From Thermoplasmata archaeon (GTDB lineage: Archaea > Thermoplasmatota > JAKEGO01): 7,495 bases of DNA. The stretch covers positions 1 to 7,495 of the forward strand of contig JAKEGO010000023.1 of NCBI GenBank assembly GCA_022615805.1, written 5' to 3'. Below are positions 5,806 through 7,495 of the stretch, piece by piece. Under the pieces are notes generated by a model. The model was not told the DNA's origin and searched no databases. It worked only from the letters and a program-made list of their open reading frames with translations. A program made the translations under genes and the position numbers. How positions within the stretch are numbered: the stretch's first letter is position 1; every line of letters begins with the position of its first letter.

Positions 5806-7068
5806 ATGGGCATCGAGCGGACAGTCGTGGAAGCCCTTTCCGCTGCAGACTTGACCATCGCCGTCGCCGAATCATGCACCGGAGGCCTCATCGCATCCAG
5901 GCTGACCTCCGTGCCGGGCGCGTCCAGAGCGCTCCTTTCGGCCGTGGTGCCATACGCCAACGAGGCGAAAACGTCGATGCTCGGCGTGCCCGCCGACATG
6001 ATCGCGGCCCACGGAGCGGTCAGCGCCGAGGCCGCCGAGGCGATGGCCGAGGGCGTGCGCTCCGCGTCCGGAGCGGATGTGGGCCTTGCGGTCACCTGCG
6101 TCGCCGGTCCGGGTGGAGGCTCGGCCGCCAAGCCGGTGGGCACCGCTTTCACGGCAATAGCGGATATCGGCGGCACCGAGGTCCGCCGGCTCCATCTCGC
6201 CGGCTCGCGGGCATGGATCCGCGAGCAGCTCTCCGAGGACGCCCTCGGAGCGGTGCTCGACCGCCTCGGGACCGTGCGGCCCCCCCTCGTCGGTGCCTCA
6301 CTGGTCGTCGTTGCAGACGAGGTGCTCCAGGGCCTCACCGCCGACACGAACTCGGGGGAGATCGCCCGCGCCCTCTTCCTCGCGGGGATGCCACTGCGCC
6401 GGGTCGACACGGTCCCCGACGACGTGGAAGCGATATCCTCGGCCATGGTCGAGGCGGCCCGCGAGGCGCGCCTCGTCCTCGTCTGCGGGGGCCTCGGGCC
6501 AACTCCCGACGACAGGACCGTCGAGGCTGCCGCCATGTTCCTCGGGCGCCCCCTCGCGGTCGACCCTGCGGCCCTGTGGATGGTGGAGCGCCGCCTGGTC
6601 GAAGGGCACGCCGCCGGGATCGTCCCCAATCCCACGATGACCGATGCCCGCAGGAAGATGGCGACGCTGCCCGCGGGCGCGGCCGTCCTGGAGAACGATG
6701 TCGGATACGGCCCCGGCTGCGTCGCGGAGACGGCCGGGCGGACCGTCGTCCTCCTCCCCGGAGTCCCTGCCGAGATGAGGCACCTGCTCGGGCGCCATGT
6801 GATGCCGCTCGTGGAAGGCATGACCGCGGGGTCCATCCCGGCGAACCACGTCGAGGAGGTCGTGTACGTTGGGAGCGAATCGTCCATCGCACCCCTGATG
6901 GCGTCGCTGTCGCTCGAGTTCCCGGACGTCTCCATCGGCTCGTACCCGGACCTGGAACGTTACAGAACGACGATACGGGTGGTTGGCCCGGAGGCGCCGG
7001 TCCGCGACGCCGCGTCGCGATTGAGGGGCACCCTGCTCGATGCCGAACGGGCAGGAAGGGAACCCTGA
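5806..7068 (+). CDS. CinA-family protein with reversed domain order (NMN amidohydrolase-like domain, then COG1058/MoCF domain)
   Basis: This 420-residue protein joins two domains. Residues 1 to about 155 are a PncC/CinA C-terminal-type domain (nicotinamide-mononucleotide deamidase in characterised members). It has AESCTGG with the expected nucleophile Ser23, Lys55 in NEAKTSMLGV, and AGPGGG (100-105); the usual TG before this is TC (97-98). From about 163 begins a COG1058 nucleotide-binding domain of the molybdopterin-binding fold: VVVADEVLQGLTADTNSGEI, CGGLGPTPDDRT (227-238), then VVLLPGVPAEM and an archaeal-type C-terminal part. COG1058 members studied act as ADP-ribose pyrophosphatases. In standard CinA the COG1058 part comes first, so the order here is swapped. 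The linker is only about 8 residues and has no internal Met. Together the domains suggest pyridine nucleotide salvage or repair. ATG 5806 is where homology starts; the frame is open further upstream into the divergent promoter region. It stops 6 nt short of the convergent membrane gene. Confidence 0.85.
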   Translation: MGIERTVVEALSAADLTIAVAESCTGGLIASRLTSVPGASRALLSAVVPYANEAKTSMLGVPADMIAAHGAVSAEAAEAMAEGVRSASGADVGLAVTCVAGPGGGSAAKPVGTAFTAIADIGGTEVRRLHLAGSRAWIREQLSEDALGAVLDRLGTVRPPLVGASLVVVADEVLQGLTADTNSGEIARALFLAGMPLRRVDTVPDDVEAISSAMVEAAREARLVLVCGGLGPTPDDRTVEAAAMFLGRPLAVDPAALWMVERRLVEGHAAGIVPNPTMTDARRKMATLPAGAAVLENDVGYGPGCVAETAGRTVVLLPGVPAEMRHLLGRHVMPLVEGMTAGSIPANHVEEVVYVGSESSIAPLMASLSLEFPDVSIGSYPDLERYRTTIRVVGPEAPVRDAASRLRGTLLDAERAGREP

Positions 7069-7074
7069 TCGCGG

Positions 7075-7495
7075 TCATCGCTCCCGGGCCGCCGGTGCGA
7101 CCCGTGAGACGATCCTTTCGAGGATGAACGCATCGAAGGCCGCCGCGGCCGCGATCGCGCCCGAGAGGGCCAGGAAGAGGTGGGCATGGTGGTACAGGAT
7201 GTAGTTCATGTTGTAATCGAGCCTGAAGATGTAGACGTCAGCGATGACCGGGGTCGTGTAGAACGCCATACCCAGGAAGATGAGGGTCGAAAGGGCGACG
7301 GCGATGGTCATGTCGCTCGGCGGGCGCCTCCCGCGGGATGTGGCGGAGAGGGCCATCATGGCCACCCCCGCCTGCTGGGCGAGCAGGAGCAACGCCAAGG
7401 CGCTCAGGTCGCCGAGCCGCGGGACGAGCGCCCAGGACCCGGCGAAGAGGGCCAGTCCGATCGGGAGCCCGTACCTTCGTGCCGGGGTCTGGAGG
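7075..7495 (-). CDS. Membrane protein of unknown function, 5' end outside window
   Basis: The frame is open from the window edge to TGA at 7077-7075, giving 139 residues of the C-terminal portion. Four hydrophobic segments are visible, at about residues 9-25, 30-52, 62-84 and 105-125 of the fragment. They are separated by short polar or basic loops (for example SRGRRPPSD). A histidine cluster, YHHAH at 101-105, opens the last segment after the tyrosine-rich stretch DYNMNYIL. The tail ERIVSRVAPAARER is basic and would lie in the cytoplasm by the positive-inside rule. A TTG at 7398 could be mistaken for the start, but the frame and hydrophobic character continue upstream of it, so the gene is truncated by the window. 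I do not recognise the family. Confidence 0.65.
   Translation of the reverse strand, partial: LQTPARRYGLPIGLALFAGSWALVPRLGDLSALALLLLAQQAGVAMMALSATSRGRRPPSDMTIAVALSTLIFLGMAFYTTPVIADVYIFRLDYNMNYILYHHAHLFLALSGAIAAAAAFDAFILERIVSRVAPAARER

Noticed and set aside
1..7495. CRISPR array, transposon or defence island
   Set aside because: No regularly spaced direct repeats, transposase, integrase or nuclease signatures were seen. The genes are metabolic or transcriptional.

Overview
The window looks like a high-GC archaeal chromosome segment (about two-thirds G+C by eye). The decisive evidence is a pair of genes found only in archaea in this form: rpoE (the Rpb7-like RNA polymerase stalk subunit) followed 1 nt later by a 58-codon spt4. 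AT-rich boxes about 25 nt upstream of predicted transcription starts, and Shine-Dalgarno sequences of the GGAGGTGA type, agree with this. A Thermoplasmatota-like euryarchaeon is my guess, but I cannot prove the lineage from this sequence.

Layout. Positions 1-331 hold no convincing protein gene. They contain two tRNA-3'-end-like fragments in opposite orientations, an inverted repeat between them, and a possible promoter. Positions 332-4734 are a tight plus-strand operon: a methylglutaconyl-CoA hydratase (liuC), a biotin carboxylase, a biotin carboxyl carrier protein, and the carboxyltransferase subunit of methylcrotonyl-CoA carboxylase (liuB). Convergent to it on the minus strand is rpoE-spt4 (5558 down to 4811). 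A 247-bp divergent intergenic region separates rpoE from a plus-strand CinA-family gene (5806-7068). The last 421 bases hold the 3' part of a minus-strand membrane protein gene that runs out of the window.

How the genes fit together. Methylcrotonyl-CoA carboxylase converts 3-methylcrotonyl-CoA to 3-methylglutaconyl-CoA, and LiuC hydrates that to HMG-CoA. These are two consecutive steps of leucine catabolism. In an archaeon HMG-CoA is also the precursor of mevalonate and the isoprenoid lipids. Isovaleryl-CoA dehydrogenase, HMG-CoA lyase and biotin ligase are not in the window.

Most unusual points. (1) The biotin carboxylase and carrier domains lie in one reading frame, interrupted only by a TGA at 2608-2610. 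The carrier coding sequence continues straight after the stop with no ATG, GTG or TTG in frame for 38 codons. (2) The CinA-family protein has its two domains in the reverse of the usual order. I found no CRISPR array, transposase or obvious defence system. The region reads mainly as housekeeping and catabolic DNA.
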